This document shows positions 17,596 to 27,519 of a stretch of 44,599 nt of DNA, in pieces (the first letter of the stretch is position 1; the number at the start of each line of letters is the position of its first letter). The stretch comes from Halothiobacillus sp. 35-54-62 (GTDB lineage: Bacteria; Pseudomonadota; Gammaproteobacteria; Halothiobacillales; Halothiobacillaceae), in NCBI GenBank assembly GCA_002281295.1, contig NCFS01000008.1:1-44599 (forward strand), written 5' to 3'. Under the pieces are notes generated by a model. The model ran no database searches, was not told where the DNA came from, and saw only the letters and a list, made by a program, of their open reading frames with translations. The position numbers and the translations under genes were made by a program.

Positions 17596-18540
17596 TTATG
17601 GTGCAAGCGGCTTTGGGTGACGAATGCCCAGCACAAGCAACCCAGCCAGCAAGGATGTGCCCAATAAAAACAAGTGCAAATTGATTGCCGCTGAGAGCAG
17701 CGTTGGCGCGGGTAAATTAAAAGGCTGCAAAGCCAGCACCACGCCGGCCTCAAAGGTGCCAAAACCACCCGGCGCGTGAATGGGCAGCACCGTGGTTAAA
17801 TCGCCACCGATAGCCCCTGCGAGCGCGCCTGCCACGGTGACCGGCGCTAAGTTTTTTAGCAGCCAAGCCAAAGTCAGGAGTTTGACGAGCCAATTGGCCC
17901 AGGTCCAGCCGAGCGTGGCCAAAAAATGCGCAAACGAGCTTGGCAGGCTATCGAGGCTGGCCAGCAACCGGCTTTGCCATTTGCCCGACGGGCGCTTGGC
18001 GATCCATCGACGCAGGCGCGCGCGGGTTAGGTACACCACCATGGGCGCGGGCACTAAAATCACCAGCGGTAAAACCCATGCGCTCGTTAGCCCTGAGCCC
18101 GCACCCAAAACACCCCATACGGCAATTAATCCTAAAATAACGATGGCTTGCAAATCCAGCAACCGAAACCACAGCAACACCGGTACCGTGCGGGTGGCGG
18201 GCAACGCAAAATAGCGCTGCATCAAGATAGGAAAGCTGATTTCTCCGGTGCGCATGGGCAAAAAATTATTCAGCAAAATATGCCAGGTCGATAATTTAAG
18301 CGTGGGCCAAAACTGCCCGCGCAGCTCATCTAAAAAATAACGCTGAATCCGCACGGCGCGCAAAAAATAACTGAGCACCATAAGCAGTAGCGCCAAAATC
18401 ACCGCCACCGGCGGCATAGAAAGCCAAGGCGCGAGCAGCCGGGCGGGGCCAATCCAAGCCACAACAAAACCCAGCGCCAGCAAGACCAAAAGCCAGAGCA
18501 GCACGGGTTTTATTTGATTCACGTTGAGGTATTTTGGCAT
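17596..18540 (-). CDS. Lysylphosphatidylglycerol-synthase-TM / UPF0104 family membrane protein
   Basis: A polytopic inner-membrane protein of about 314 residues with seven or eight hydrophobic segments. Family markers are SYFLRAVRIQRYF, NNFLPMRTGEISFPILMQRYF, LLWFRLLDLQAIV and GDLTTVLPIHAPGGFGTFEAG, as in LPG_synthase_TM/YbhN-AglD-like proteins. These include flippase-like proteins, but the substrate is not known. The start chosen is ATG at 18540 (MPKYLNVNQ). Upstream in-frame starts at 18549 and 18582, and a TTG at 18615, are possible, and none has a clear ribosome site. It is divergent from holC, and its stop lies 20 bp from the dps terminator. Confidence 0.75.
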   Translation of the reverse strand: MPKYLNVNQIKPVLLWLLVLLALGFVVAWIGPARLLAPWLSMPPVAVILALLLMVLSYFLRAVRIQRYFLDELRGQFWPTLKLSTWHILLNNFLPMRTGEISFPILMQRYFALPATRTVPVLLWFRLLDLQAIVILGLIAVWGVLGAGSGLTSAWVLPLVILVPAPMVVYLTRARLRRWIAKRPSGKWQSRLLASLDSLPSSFAHFLATLGWTWANWLVKLLTLAWLLKNLAPVTVAGALAGAIGGDLTTVLPIHAPGGFGTFEAGVVLALQPFNLPAPTLLSAAINLHLFLLGTSLLAGLLVLGIRHPKPLAP

Positions 18541-18706
18541 AAGGCTCATGCGATGCTGCGGGGATGGGGGAAATTTAGGCATAATACCCGCACACTTTAT
18601 CGCCGTCCCAACCAACGCTTAAATCATCGCTGATGGCTCGGGCTGCGCTGAATCTGCCCGGCGGGGATTTGGTGCGCAGCCCCCTCATTTTAAGAGAGTT
18701 TGTTCT

Positions 18707-19150
18707 ATGAGCGCCGTGCTATTTCATTTAATTGATGACACCGACCCGCAAGCCTATTGGTTTTATGCCGCCGAATTATGCGCGACCGCCGCCGCCGAGG
18801 AGCGGATGACCTATGTGGTTTGCGCCAATCACGACCATGCCGAACGTTTTGATGAATACCTTTGGGGCTACAAAGCCGATGCGTTTGTACCGCATACGGC
18901 CGATCCTGAGGATGTGGCGCATGCCCCTTTATTTTTGGGGGTTGATCCCGCCGCCGGTGGCTTTGCCTGCGTGATTAACTTATCCGGCGCGCCCATTCTT
19001 CGCGTGGCCGAGCGTGAGCAGCTCGATGAAGTGGTCGATAGCTTACCCGCCAATCGAGAGGCCGCGCGCGCGCGCTGGCGCGATTATCAAGCCGCTGGCG
19101 TTAAACCGCAGCATCGGCAAATTGCGCATGTCGAGATGGATGCGCCCTAA
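18707..19150 (+). CDS. holC: DNA polymerase III chi subunit
   Basis: A 147-residue HolC homologue. It shows FHLIDDTDPQAYWFYAAELCATAAAE, the HAERFDEYLWGYKADAFVPH motif and INLSGAP followed by DEVVDSLPANREAARARWRDYQAAG. Chi with psi links the clamp loader to single-strand-binding protein. ATG at 18707 follows AAGAGAG. It lies 38 bp upstream of valS, the usual neighbour in gammaproteobacteria. The pepA gene that often precedes holC is replaced here by the divergent membrane-protein gene. Confidence 0.92.
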   Translation: MSAVLFHLIDDTDPQAYWFYAAELCATAAAEERMTYVVCANHDHAERFDEYLWGYKADAFVPHTADPEDVAHAPLFLGVDPAAGGFACVINLSGAPILRVAEREQLDEVVDSLPANREAARARWRDYQAAGVKPQHRQIAHVEMDAP

Positions 19151-19188
19151 CCCTGTTTTGTATTTTTTAATAATTTAGTTGATTGATG

Positions 19189-22041
19189 ATGGAAAAAACC
19201 TATAACCCCGCCGAGCTCGAAGCCCCTTGTTATGCCCGCTGGCTTGCGGGCGGTTATTTTGAGCCGCAGGCCGATGTACCCGCCGATTCGCCCAATTATT
19301 GCATTATGTTGCCACCGCCAAACGTAACGGGGCGGCTGCACATGGGGCATGCGTTTCAAGATACGCTCATGGATATGCTCACCCGGGTGCACCGCATGCA
19401 GGGCGAGCGCACCTTATGGCAGCCGGGCACCGATCACGCCGGCATTGCCACCCAAATGGTGGTGGAGCGTCAGCTTGGAGCGATCGGCAAAACCCGCCAC
19501 GATTTAGGCCGCGAGGCCTTCACCGACCGCGTATGGCAGTGGAAAGCAGAATCGGGCGGGTTTATATCCGAGCAAATGAAGCGGCTGGGCGCCTCCTGTG
19601 ATTGGTCGCGCGAGCGCTTTACGATGGATGAAGGCTTATCGGATGCGGTGCGCGAGGTATTTGTGCGCCTGTATGACGATGGCTTGATTTATCGCGGCAA
19701 GCGCTTGGTCAATTGGGACCCCGTGCTGCACACGGCGGTTTCTGATTTAGAAGTGATTAGCGAAGAAGAAACCGGGCATATGTGGCACCTGCGGTATCCG
19801 CTCAGCGAGGGCAGCGGCCATTTAATTGTCGCCACCACGCGCCCGGAAACCATGCTCGGCGATACGGCCGTGGCCGTGCATCCTGAGGATGAGCGCTACA
19901 AGCATTTGATCGGCCAAACCATCACCCTGCCGCTGGTGGGGCGCCAAATCCCGATTATTGGCGATGATTATGTCGATCCGGCCTTTGGCTCGGGCTGCGT
20001 GAAAATCACCCCCGCGCATGATTTTAACGATTATGCGGTGGGGCAACGCCACGGGCTGGCGAAAATTAACGTGTTAACCCACGACGCGCGCATTCGGGCG
20101 GTGGCAGAAGTGATTGGCGGCAGCGAGGCCGGCGAATTCCCCCCCGCCTACGCCGGCTTAGATCGCTACGAAGCCCGCGACCGCATCATCCACGATTTAA
20201 ACGCGCTGGATTTACTCGAAAAAATCGACGACCACAAGCTCATGGTGCCGCGCGGTGATCGCAGTGGTGCGGTGATTGAACCCATGCTCACCGATCAATG
20301 GTTTGTGGATTTAACCCGCGAAACCCAAGCCGATGGCCGCCCGGGCGGCTTGAGCGCCATCACCCAACCCGCGATTGAAGCCGTGCGCGGTGGCGACATT
20401 AAGTTTGTGCCCGAGAATTGGTCTAACACCTATTATCAATGGCTTGAGAACATTCAAGACTGGTGCATTAGCCGCCAAATTTGGTGGGGGCATCGCATTC
20501 CGGCATGGTACGACACCGCTGGCGCGGTGTATGTGGGCCGCACTGAAGCCGAGGTGCGCGCAAAACACCACCTCGCCGATAACGTAGTGCTCAGCCAAGA
20601 TAACGATGTGCTCGATACTTGGTTTTCTTCTGCCCTCTGGCCTTTTTCCACCTTGGGCTGGCCGCAAAATACGCCAGAACTCGCCCAGTTTTACCCCACC
20701 AGCGTGCTCGTCACCGGCTTTGACATCATCTTTTTCTGGGTGGCGCGCATGGTCATGATGGGCAAATACTTTATGGGCGATGTGCCGTTTCGCGAGGTAT
20801 ATGTGCATGGTTTGGTGCGCGATAGCCAAGGCCAAAAAATGAGCAAATCGAAAGGCAATGTGCTTGATCCGATTGATTTAATCGACGGCATAGACTTGGA
20901 ATCGCTGGTCACCAAACGCACCACGGGGATGATGCAACCGCAGCTCGCTAAAAAAATCGAAAAAGATACCCGCAAAGAGTTTCCCGACGGCATTCCGGCC
21001 TTTGGCACCGATGCCTTACGTTTTACCTTTGCCGCACTGGCCACCACGGGGCGGGATATTCGCTTTGATTTAAGCCGCATTGATGGCTATCGCAATTTTT
21101 GCAACAAACTCTGGAATGCCAGCCGGTTTGTGATGATGCAATGCGAAGACCAAGATACCGGATGCACCGATGCGCCCGTGGTTTTAAACGCCGCCGATCA
21201 GTGGATTATCAGCCGCTTGCAGCAAGTAGAGCTTGAAGTTGCCAAACATTTTTCTGATTATCGCTTCGATTTAGCCGCGCAAACCCTGTATGAATTTACC
21301 TGGAACGAATACTGCGACTGGTATTTGGAGTTCACCAAACCCGCGTTGAAATCGGGCGATGCCGATGCCGAGCGCGGCACGCGCCGAACCTTAGTGCGGG
21401 TGCTTGAGGCCGTGTTGCGCTTACTGCATCCGATTATCCCCTTTATTACCGAAACAATTTGGCAGCGGCTCGCGCCCTTGGCCTTGCCAGAACAAAATAG
21501 GGTCGAGAGCATTTTGGCGCGCCCTTATCCCCAAGCCGATGCGAGCAAAATCAAGCCATTAGCGCTTGAATCGGTGGAATGGTTAAAAGCGGTTATTTTA
21601 GGCGTGCGCCGCATTCGTGCCGAGATGGACATTGCGCCGAGCAAGATGCTGGATGTGCTGGCCACCGGCGCCACCGCAGCAGAAATCCAACGGTTTACCG
21701 AATTTTCGGCCATCTTGGTGCAGGTGGGGCGCATCAGCAGCGTTACGCCCTTGGCGGATCACGCGGCCTTGCCCGAGGCGGCAATGACCTTAGTCGGCGC
21801 GCTACACATTCATATTCCGTTAGCCGGCTTAATCGACAAAACGGCTGAACTGGCGCGTTTAGCGCGGGAAATTGCCAAAAATGAGGCGGAGCTTGCCAAA
21901 GCGCGCAGTAAATTAGAGTCCCCAGGCTTTGCCGATCGGGCGCCGCCTGCCGTGGTGGCACAAGAGCGCGAGCGGGCCGACAAATTTGCGGCAAGTTTGG
22001 CCGATTTAGCCGCTCAATACAGCCGAATCGAGCGCTTGTAG
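19189..22041 (+). CDS. valS: Valyl-tRNA synthetase
   Basis: A 950-residue class I aminoacyl-tRNA synthetase. It has the HIGH-type motif [15 protein letters not shown] near residue 44, the editing-domain motif [30 protein letters not shown], the KMSKS motif [10 protein letters not shown], an anticodon-binding domain, and a C-terminal coiled-coil arm (about 880-950). The start is taken as the second of two adjacent ATGs (19189, MEKTYNP), matching the E. coli N-terminus. The ribosome site is weak, so coupling to holC upstream is likely. Confidence 0.96.
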   Translation: MEKTYNPAELEAPCYARWLAGGYFEPQADVPADSPNYCIMLPPPNVTGRLHMGHAFQDTLMDMLTRVHRMQGERTLWQPGTDHAGIATQMVVERQLGAIGKTRHDLGREAFTDRVWQWKAESGGFISEQMKRLGASCDWSRERFTMDEGLSDAVREVFVRLYDDGLIYRGKRLVNWDPVLHTAVSDLEVISEEETGHMWHLRYPLSEGSGHLIVATTRPETMLGDTAVAVHPEDERYKHLIGQTITLPLVGRQIPIIGDDYVDPAFGSGCVKITPAHDFNDYAVGQRHGLAKINVLTHDARIRAVAEVIGGSEAGEFPPAYAGLDRYEARDRIIHDLNALDLLEKIDDHKLMVPRGDRSGAVIEPMLTDQWFVDLTRETQADGRPGGLSAITQPAIEAVRGGDIKFVPENWSNTYYQWLENIQDWCISRQIWWGHRIPAWYDTAGAVYVGRTEAEVRAKHHLADNVVLSQDNDVLDTWFSSALWPFSTLGWPQNTPELAQFYPTSVLVTGFDIIFFWVARMVMMGKYFMGDVPFREVYVHGLVRDSQGQKMSKSKGNVLDPIDLIDGIDLESLVTKRTTGMMQPQLAKKIEKDTRKEFPDGIPAFGTDALRFTFAALATTGRDIRFDLSRIDGYRNFCNKLWNASRFVMMQCEDQDTGCTDAPVVLNAADQWIISRLQQVELEVAKHFSDYRFDLAAQTLYEFTWNEYCDWYLEFTKPALKSGDADAERGTRRTLVRVLEAVLRLLHPIIPFITETIWQRLAPLALPEQNRVESILARPYPQADASKIKPLALESVEWLKAVILGVRRIRAEMDIAPSKMLDVLATGATAAEIQRFTEFSAILVQVGRISSVTPLADHAALPEAAMTLVGALHIHIPLAGLIDKTAELARLAREIAKNEAELAKARSKLESPGFADRAPPAVVAQERERADKFAASLADLAAQYSRIERL

Positions 22042-22087
22042 CCCCGCACTGCGCGCTGCTTTATGAGCGGCGCGATCAAGGCGGCGG

Positions 22088-22738
22088 CTATAGCCACAAT
22101 TCGAGCGGCGCGTAATTCACCAGCGATTGCAGAATATCACCCCGCGTAATGATGCCCACCACGACCCGGCGATCATCCACAATCGGCAAACCGCGAATAT
22201 CTTGCGCCAATAACACCCGCGCGAGTTCGCGGATATTGGTTTGCGTGGTGGCGGTAAGCACGTTGGCATTGGCGATGGTGCGTACCGCACGCGGGGCTAA
22301 ATCCGTAAAGCGCACGCGTTGGCGGGTTAAATCCCCTTTGGTTACCACGCCAACCAACTGGTTTTCTTGGTTTATCAAGGGCACAAGGCCGATATTTTTT
22401 TCTTCAAATAGCTGGCGCAGCACCAAAATTGAGGCCTCGGGCAAGAGGCTTAGCACGGGCGATGTCATGATTTGTTCGGCCACCTGCACCGGCCCCACCG
22501 CCCGCTGCCCCCGTTTTACCGCTTGGTAGGCCTGCACTTCGGCGGCAAATTTCGGCGCGGGTTCGGCGGCGGTACGCGGGGTGCTATCGCCCTGCGCATC
22601 TGGATCGTTGGGGGTGATGGCTCGGGTTTTTTCCACGGGATCAATCGCACGCGGGGGCGCTTGCAACACCGGATGCGCCAATGCTTGATCAAGGGTTAGG
22701 TGATCGCTAATGCCAGGGCCAAATAAAACAAAGCTCAT
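22088..22738 (-). CDS. CBS-domain pair protein
   Basis: A 216-residue soluble protein. The N-terminal about 80 residues are low in conservation and rich in Pro and Ala. Two CBS domains follow (about 88-145, AEQIMTSPVLSLLPEASILVL; and 155-212, NVLTATTQTNIRELARVLLAQDIRGLPIVDDRRVVVGII), with the end YAPLELWL found in many stand-alone gammaproteobacterial CBS proteins. Such domains bind adenine nucleotides and act as regulators; no partner is known here. The ATG overlaps the sbcB stop (ATGA), so the two genes are translated together. Confidence 0.8.
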   Translation of the reverse strand: MSFVLFGPGISDHLTLDQALAHPVLQAPPRAIDPVEKTRAITPNDPDAQGDSTPRTAAEPAPKFAAEVQAYQAVKRGQRAVGPVQVAEQIMTSPVLSLLPEASILVLRQLFEEKNIGLVPLINQENQLVGVVTKGDLTRQRVRFTDLAPRAVRTIANANVLTATTQTNIRELARVLLAQDIRGLPIVDDRRVVVGIITRGDILQSLVNYAPLELWL

Positions 22739-24270
22739 ACCCTGCGCCCCTCGGGCGGGTGCAAACGGGCATGATTAAGCCCCCATGCCCGCAGTTCGGC
22801 TAAAAGCGTTTGCTCGGCGAAAGCCGCAGGTTCTGACCCGGCTTGCAGCGCATCAATAGCGGCAAAAAATTCAGCAAAACTCAAACCTGGCCGCCCGCCC
22901 TGATGCGTGTTTTGGGTATTGGGCGCGGGGTATAAACACGTTTGCACCCAAGCTTGCCACTGGGCAAGTTCAGCGGCTTTTAGTAACTCCGGGCGGGCGC
23001 GGGCGATAAAGCGCAGCACAAGGGTCTGCACGCGGGCATCTTGCCAAGCTTGCCCCATTAAACGCGAGAACGCGGCGGTTACTTTCTCGGTTTGTAGGGG
23101 TGATTTTTGATCTAAGGCTTGATCGAGCGCCCGATTAAACGCATCCAACGGGCTGTGATCGGCGGCGGGAATAAACCCCTCATACAAAGCACACTCGGGG
23201 TCTTGCGCGGCAAATTCGGTTTGCAGAGCCAAAACGGCATGCAGTTTTTTGGCAATCGCTTGATGGTTGCGGCCAAGGGCTTGGCTGTTGCGCTGCACGG
23301 CGGCGGTATCAAGCCGCATTCGATCAACCACGCGGGCTTCATTTAAAATCGCCATCGAAACCACCACCGGCGCCCGATTCATATGCAGCAGCTTGATCGG
23401 TAATCGGTGCGTGCCGGGAGCGGCATCGGCATCACGCAAAAAACGCCGGGTGCTTAAGGCATCAAGGGATTCATCCATCACCTCGGTGGGATCAAACCGC
23501 AAATCCCACAGCAGCCGCTGGGTGGCCACCCCGCTCACTTGGCCTAAATTAGCAAACACCGAGGCACTGCCCTGCTCGCCCGCAATGCGCCCGGATATAT
23601 GCACAAACGCGGCGCGTGCAGGGTCATCGATAAACTCAGCCACGGCGGTTTTTTTGCGCAAATTCAAGAGGTAATCGAACAATTTGGGGGATTGATCGCG
23701 CAGCAAGCGCGCCAACGCGATGGTCGCCTCCACATCACTGGCTGCATCGTGGGCGTTATCGTGGCTAATGCCATTGGCTTTAGTTAACGCGGTTAAGCGC
23801 AACGTGGGCTTGCCGGCCTCATCGGTTGGCCAGTGAATGCCATCAGGGCGCAACAAGCGCACCGCGCGGGCGGCATCCAGCACATCCCAACGGCTATTAC
23901 CGTTTTTCCATTCATGCGCATAAGGGTCGCGTAAATTTCGCCAAAACATAAACCGCATCAGTTCCGCATCAAAACGCAGGCTGTTAAAGCCCACCGCGCA
24001 GGTATCGGGCACCATCATCTCGCGGTGAATGCGGGCGGCAAACTCAGCCTCGGGTGTGCCGCCTGCGTTTGCCGACGTTTGCGGCAAAATTCCGGTAATG
24101 AGCACGGCTTGCGGGTGCGGCAATACCTCGGGCGAGAGGGTGGCATAAAGGGTGATGGGCGGCGCGATGGGTTCTAGCGCCTCGTTGGTTCTTAAGGCGG
24201 CAAATTGTATCGGGCGATCACAGCGCGGGTCGGCACCGGTGGTTTCAAAGTCGTAAAACAAAAAGCTCAT
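22735..24270 (-). CDS. sbcB: Exodeoxyribonuclease I
   Basis: A 511-residue 3'-5' single-strand DNA exonuclease of the DEDDh type. It has FLFYDFETTGADPRCDRPIQFA at the N-terminus (first D and E), GFNSLRFDAELMRFMFW near 100 (second D), and NAHDAASDVEATIALARL near 175 (catalytic His and last Asp). SH3-like and helical ExoI domains fill the rest. ATG at 24270. It is co-translated with the CBS-protein gene downstream. It acts in recombination and mismatch repair. Confidence 0.94.
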   Translation of the reverse strand: MSFLFYDFETTGADPRCDRPIQFAALRTNEALEPIAPPITLYATLSPEVLPHPQAVLITGILPQTSANAGGTPEAEFAARIHREMMVPDTCAVGFNSLRFDAELMRFMFWRNLRDPYAHEWKNGNSRWDVLDAARAVRLLRPDGIHWPTDEAGKPTLRLTALTKANGISHDNAHDAASDVEATIALARLLRDQSPKLFDYLLNLRKKTAVAEFIDDPARAAFVHISGRIAGEQGSASVFANLGQVSGVATQRLLWDLRFDPTEVMDESLDALSTRRFLRDADAAPGTHRLPIKLLHMNRAPVVVSMAILNEARVVDRMRLDTAAVQRNSQALGRNHQAIAKKLHAVLALQTEFAAQDPECALYEGFIPAADHSPLDAFNRALDQALDQKSPLQTEKVTAAFSRLMGQAWQDARVQTLVLRFIARARPELLKAAELAQWQAWVQTCLYPAPNTQNTHQGGRPGLSFAEFFAAIDALQAGSEPAAFAEQTLLAELRAWGLNHARLHPPEGRRV

Positions 24271-24299
24271 AATGAAATCGCCTACGCGTCATGAATGTC

Positions 24300-26522
24300 T
24301 TAGGGGGAATCGGCCGACACGGTAATTGCGGCAGGCTCGCTTGCAGGCATAGTTTTGGCTTGCGTTGCGGGTGGGGCTTTTGTATCTGCCACCGGCTGCG
24401 CAGTATCGGTGGCGCTGGGCGCAGGGGGATTTAACGGCGCCACGGGGCTAAGCAAAGCCAATAAGTTATCTGCAGGTAAGCTGGCAGGCTTCGGGGCGGC
24501 CTTTGCCTCACGCCACGCGTAAATTAAGGTGGCCGACAAAACGGCACGCACGTAATTGCGGGTTTCATCAAACAAAATGGTATCAACCCACACATCGCCC
24601 GGCAGCGCGCGGTTTTCGGGCAACCATTGCTTAACCCGCCCGGGGCCTGCGTTATAGGCGGCAATGGCCAGCGGCATTTGGCCGGCATAGCGCCCATTGA
24701 GATAAGATAAATACGCGGAACCTAAGGTGATGCTGGTTTGCGGATCGTGCAAGTTCATACCCGTAAGGCCTAAACCAGCTTTGCGGTTAATCCAGTCGGC
24801 GGTCGTGGGCATGAGTTGCATTAGGCCTTGAGCGCCAGCGCCTGAACCCACATCGCTCATAAATAAACTTTCTCGCCGAATCACGGCATACAGCCAGCTA
24901 GACGCAACGCCTTGCGCTTGCGCCTTGGCATCGACAATCGGTTGCCACGGGGTGGGAAAGCGGGCGGCAAACCAAGTGGGATCATCTTGCTTTTTCATGC
25001 GCGCGATGGCGATAGACACCCGATCGTGCCAGCCGACTTGTTCGGCAAGCAAGGTTAAAGCCGGAATTTGCGCGACAGGAATGTCATCCAGCGCGGCAGA
25101 AAATGCTCGGCGGGCGTCATCGGGTAAATCGGCGGCGCGCAAATAAAACGCGAGCTGCACCATCGGATTTTGCTGCACGGCGGTGGTATCCAGCGTCGGC
25201 AGGGGCGGAATTTTTGGCCAAGGGTAGGCTATATCTAAACGATCGGCGGCTAAAAAACCGTAGTAATCGGGGGTTAAGGTGAGCGCCTGCCAGCGGGCTT
25301 TTGCGCCCTCGTTATCCCCCAGTTTCGCATCGGCGCGCGCCCACCAATATTGCCATTCAGGGGTTTGAGATAAATCAACCGGCATCGCTGCAATCGCCAC
25401 TTTCAGATTCGGCCAATCTTCACTGCGCAAGGCCGCGCGGGCAGCCCAAGTTTGGGTTTCTTGGTTTTGCGCCGAGGCGGGCAAGGCCATAAGCCAGCCA
25501 TAGGCTTGCGGTAGGCGGGTGTAGGCCGCTTTAAGGGCAATCAGCTGGGTAATTTTGGCTTGCGCATCGGTGCTTAAGCCCCAATGGGCGGGGTTGCTCG
25601 TCCATAAGGTATCGGCAGCTTGGGGGTTGCTTTTGGCAAGCCAGATAAACGCTTGAGTCCAAAGCGCTTGCTGGTCTGCATCCGCTGCTTTTATGGCCGG
25701 ATGGCTTGCAAGCGCGGCTTGCAGCACTGCCGCCGGATCAGCTTGGGCGGTTTTCCATTGCGTTACCAGTGAATTAAGCCCGGTAATTTTTTGTTTTTGG
25801 GCTTCCCGAACCAAATAATCGGCCAGCGTCGTGTTGCCTTCGGCCAAGCTCACACGGATACGCTGCGCATATAGGGCGGCATTCAAGTTACCCTTGGTTT
25901 TAAGCCAAGCAAAAATGGGGTTGCAGGCCTCAGGTTGGCTGCGCCCTTCTGCCCACAATTGTTCGGCGGCGGCGATTTGCTCTGGCGTTAAGGTGGCGGT
26001 TTGCTCGGCCGCTTGCCAGCTTTGGCACAAGCGGGTTGGCGTGGCTTTAAGCGCGGGGGGCAGCGCTTCGATGGTTTGATAATCGGTAAAATTTTTCTGC
26101 CGATTTAAGCGGGTTAACAGCCGCGCTTTTAAATTTTGGCTAAAGATATAATCTGGGTGGGCTTGCAGAAAATCGCGGACCGCCGGTACATTTTGCCCCG
26201 CCACATCCATCAAATACCGAAATTGCAAATAAGTTGCTAACGGGTTGTCACCCAAGGCGGTCAGGGCGGTTTGAACGGCCGCATTATCCCCTTGGGCGAT
26301 GGCGGCCATGCCCGCCAAAAAAGCAGGGGGCACCGACCAAGCCGTTGGCGTTTGAGCAGGGTTTGGGTTTGGGTTTGGGCTCGGGCTTTGCGCAACCGGC
26401 GGCGCGCTATCGGCATGCGCCATCGGCAAGCACACAACCCCACTCAATAACAGCCCGAACAGCAGCCCGCGCATTTGATTCAAGCCAGTTCGCCGAGGCG
26501 TTATCGTGTGCATCACAAGCAT
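24300..26522 (-). CDS. slt: Soluble lytic murein transglycosylase (Slt70-like)
   Basis: A protein of about 740 residues with a signal peptide (hydrophobic core in MRGLLFGLLLSGVVCLPMAHA) and a long alpha-superhelical U domain rich in Ala and Trp (about 90-520). The catalytic SLT domain (about 540-690) has VIRRESLFMSDVGSGAGAQGLMQL with the catalytic Glu, and AIAAYNAGPGRVKQWLP. It cleaves peptidoglycan between MurNAc and GlcNAc. An Ala/Pro-rich C-terminal tail of about 50 residues goes beyond the E. coli protein. The start ATG at 26522 follows GATGGA; 26513 is another choice. An NPNPNP linker after the signal peptide is encoded by a GGGTTT repeat (26359-26379). It is divergent from gluQ with only 42 bp between starts. 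Confidence 0.93.
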   Translation of the reverse strand: MLVMHTITPRRTGLNQMRGLLFGLLLSGVVCLPMAHADSAPPVAQSPSPNPNPNPAQTPTAWSVPPAFLAGMAAIAQGDNAAVQTALTALGDNPLATYLQFRYLMDVAGQNVPAVRDFLQAHPDYIFSQNLKARLLTRLNRQKNFTDYQTIEALPPALKATPTRLCQSWQAAEQTATLTPEQIAAAEQLWAEGRSQPEACNPIFAWLKTKGNLNAALYAQRIRVSLAEGNTTLADYLVREAQKQKITGLNSLVTQWKTAQADPAAVLQAALASHPAIKAADADQQALWTQAFIWLAKSNPQAADTLWTSNPAHWGLSTDAQAKITQLIALKAAYTRLPQAYGWLMALPASAQNQETQTWAARAALRSEDWPNLKVAIAAMPVDLSQTPEWQYWWARADAKLGDNEGAKARWQALTLTPDYYGFLAADRLDIAYPWPKIPPLPTLDTTAVQQNPMVQLAFYLRAADLPDDARRAFSAALDDIPVAQIPALTLLAEQVGWHDRVSIAIARMKKQDDPTWFAARFPTPWQPIVDAKAQAQGVASSWLYAVIRRESLFMSDVGSGAGAQGLMQLMPTTADWINRKAGLGLTGMNLHDPQTSITLGSAYLSYLNGRYAGQMPLAIAAYNAGPGRVKQWLPENRALPGDVWVDTILFDETRNYVRAVLSATLIYAWREAKAAPKPASLPADNLLALLSPVAPLNPPAPSATDTAQPVADTKAPPATQAKTMPASEPAAITVSADSP
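26359..26379 (+). repeat. GGGTTT repeat forming a canonical G-quadruplex motif
   Basis: Four GGG runs (26359, 26365, 26371 and 26377) separated by TTT on the plus strand, which is the template strand of slt. It encodes the NPNPNP linker of the Slt protein. Confidence 0.85.
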
Positions 26523-26564
26523 TTTTTCCATCAAAATAAGATTGATCATTATCATAACCAAACC

Positions 26565-27485
26565 ATGAGCGATACCCTAAGACAACCCACCCCGCCCCCA
26601 CCCGCGCCGTATATTGGGCGATTTGCGCCCACCCCCTCGGGCGAATTGCATTTAGGCTCGTTGGTGGCGGCGCTGGGCAGTTATCTGGATGCCAAAGCCC
26701 ACGGCGGCCTGTGGCGCTTGCGCCTAGATGATTTAGATGCCGCCCGCTGCAAACCCGCCACCGCCTGGTGCATTGTGCAGCAATTAGCCGATCACGGGCT
26801 TGCGCCCGATGGCGCGGTTATCTGGCAAAGCACGCGCACAGCGCACTATCAAGCCGCTTTCGACCACTTAAACGCGGCCGCCGAGGTGTATCGCTGCCAA
26901 TGCACGCGCAATACCTTGCGCGCCGCACTGAACGCCGGACGCGTGCTTGACGGCGTGGCCGGCCCGATTTACCCCGGCACCTGTTTGGCACACCCCCCTG
27001 CCCCCGCGCAGGCGGCGGGCGGGCGCTGGCGGGTGCCCCCTGAGGCGATTACCCTTAATGATCGGTTTTTGGGTGTGATATCCCAAGTTTTGCCGCACAC
27101 GCTGGGCGATCCCTTATTGCGGCGCTCCGATGGCGTATTTGCCTATCATCTAGCCGAGGTGGTCGATAACCAGGCTTATCGCATCACCGATGTGGTGCGC
27201 GGGGCAGATTTAGCCTCCTTAACGCCGGTGCAGATCGCACTCCACCAAGCTCTGTTCCCGGATTCGCCCCCGCCACGCTATGGGCATTTGCCGCTCGTGC
27301 TGGGAGCCGATGGTCGAAAACTCAGTAAAACCAATCAGGCAAAGCCCCTCGATAGCCGAAAAGCGCACCAAAATTTAATTGAGGCTGCCCAATTTTTGAG
27401 TTTAACTCCGCCCGATAAAGGGTGGCCAATCGACAGGTTGTTGCAAGATTGGGCAACCCAATGGGCGGCTACTCGGTTGAGCTAA
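26565..27485 (+). CDS. gluQ: Glutamyl-Q tRNA(Asp) synthetase
   Basis: A 306-residue truncated GluRS paralogue that glutamylates queuosine in the anticodon of tRNA-Asp. It has the HIGH-like GRFAPTPSGELHLGSL, the zinc site YRCQCTRNTL with IYPGTC, the substrate motif LRLDDLDAARC, and the KMSKS-like KLSKTNQAK. The GluRS anticodon-binding domain is absent, as expected. The ATG at 26565 (MSDTLRQP) is chosen because the longer open frame upstream would overlap the slt start and lacks homology. It converges with rnhB. Confidence 0.93.
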   Translation: MSDTLRQPTPPPPAPYIGRFAPTPSGELHLGSLVAALGSYLDAKAHGGLWRLRLDDLDAARCKPATAWCIVQQLADHGLAPDGAVIWQSTRTAHYQAAFDHLNAAAEVYRCQCTRNTLRAALNAGRVLDGVAGPIYPGTCLAHPPAPAQAAGGRWRVPPEAITLNDRFLGVISQVLPHTLGDPLLRRSDGVFAYHLAEVVDNQAYRITDVVRGADLASLTPVQIALHQALFPDSPPPRYGHLPLVLGADGRKLSKTNQAKPLDSRKAHQNLIEAAQFLSLTPPDKGWPIDRLLQDWATQWAATRLS

Positions 27486-27519
27486 ACATTATAAAAATCT
27501 TAAAGAAGCGCGAATTAAA

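Noticed and set aside
22053-22073. Hairpin GCGCTGCT/AGCGGCGC between the convergent valS and CBS-protein genes
   Set aside because: The stem is good (one G-U pair), but there is no T-run on either strand, so it is not listed as a terminator.
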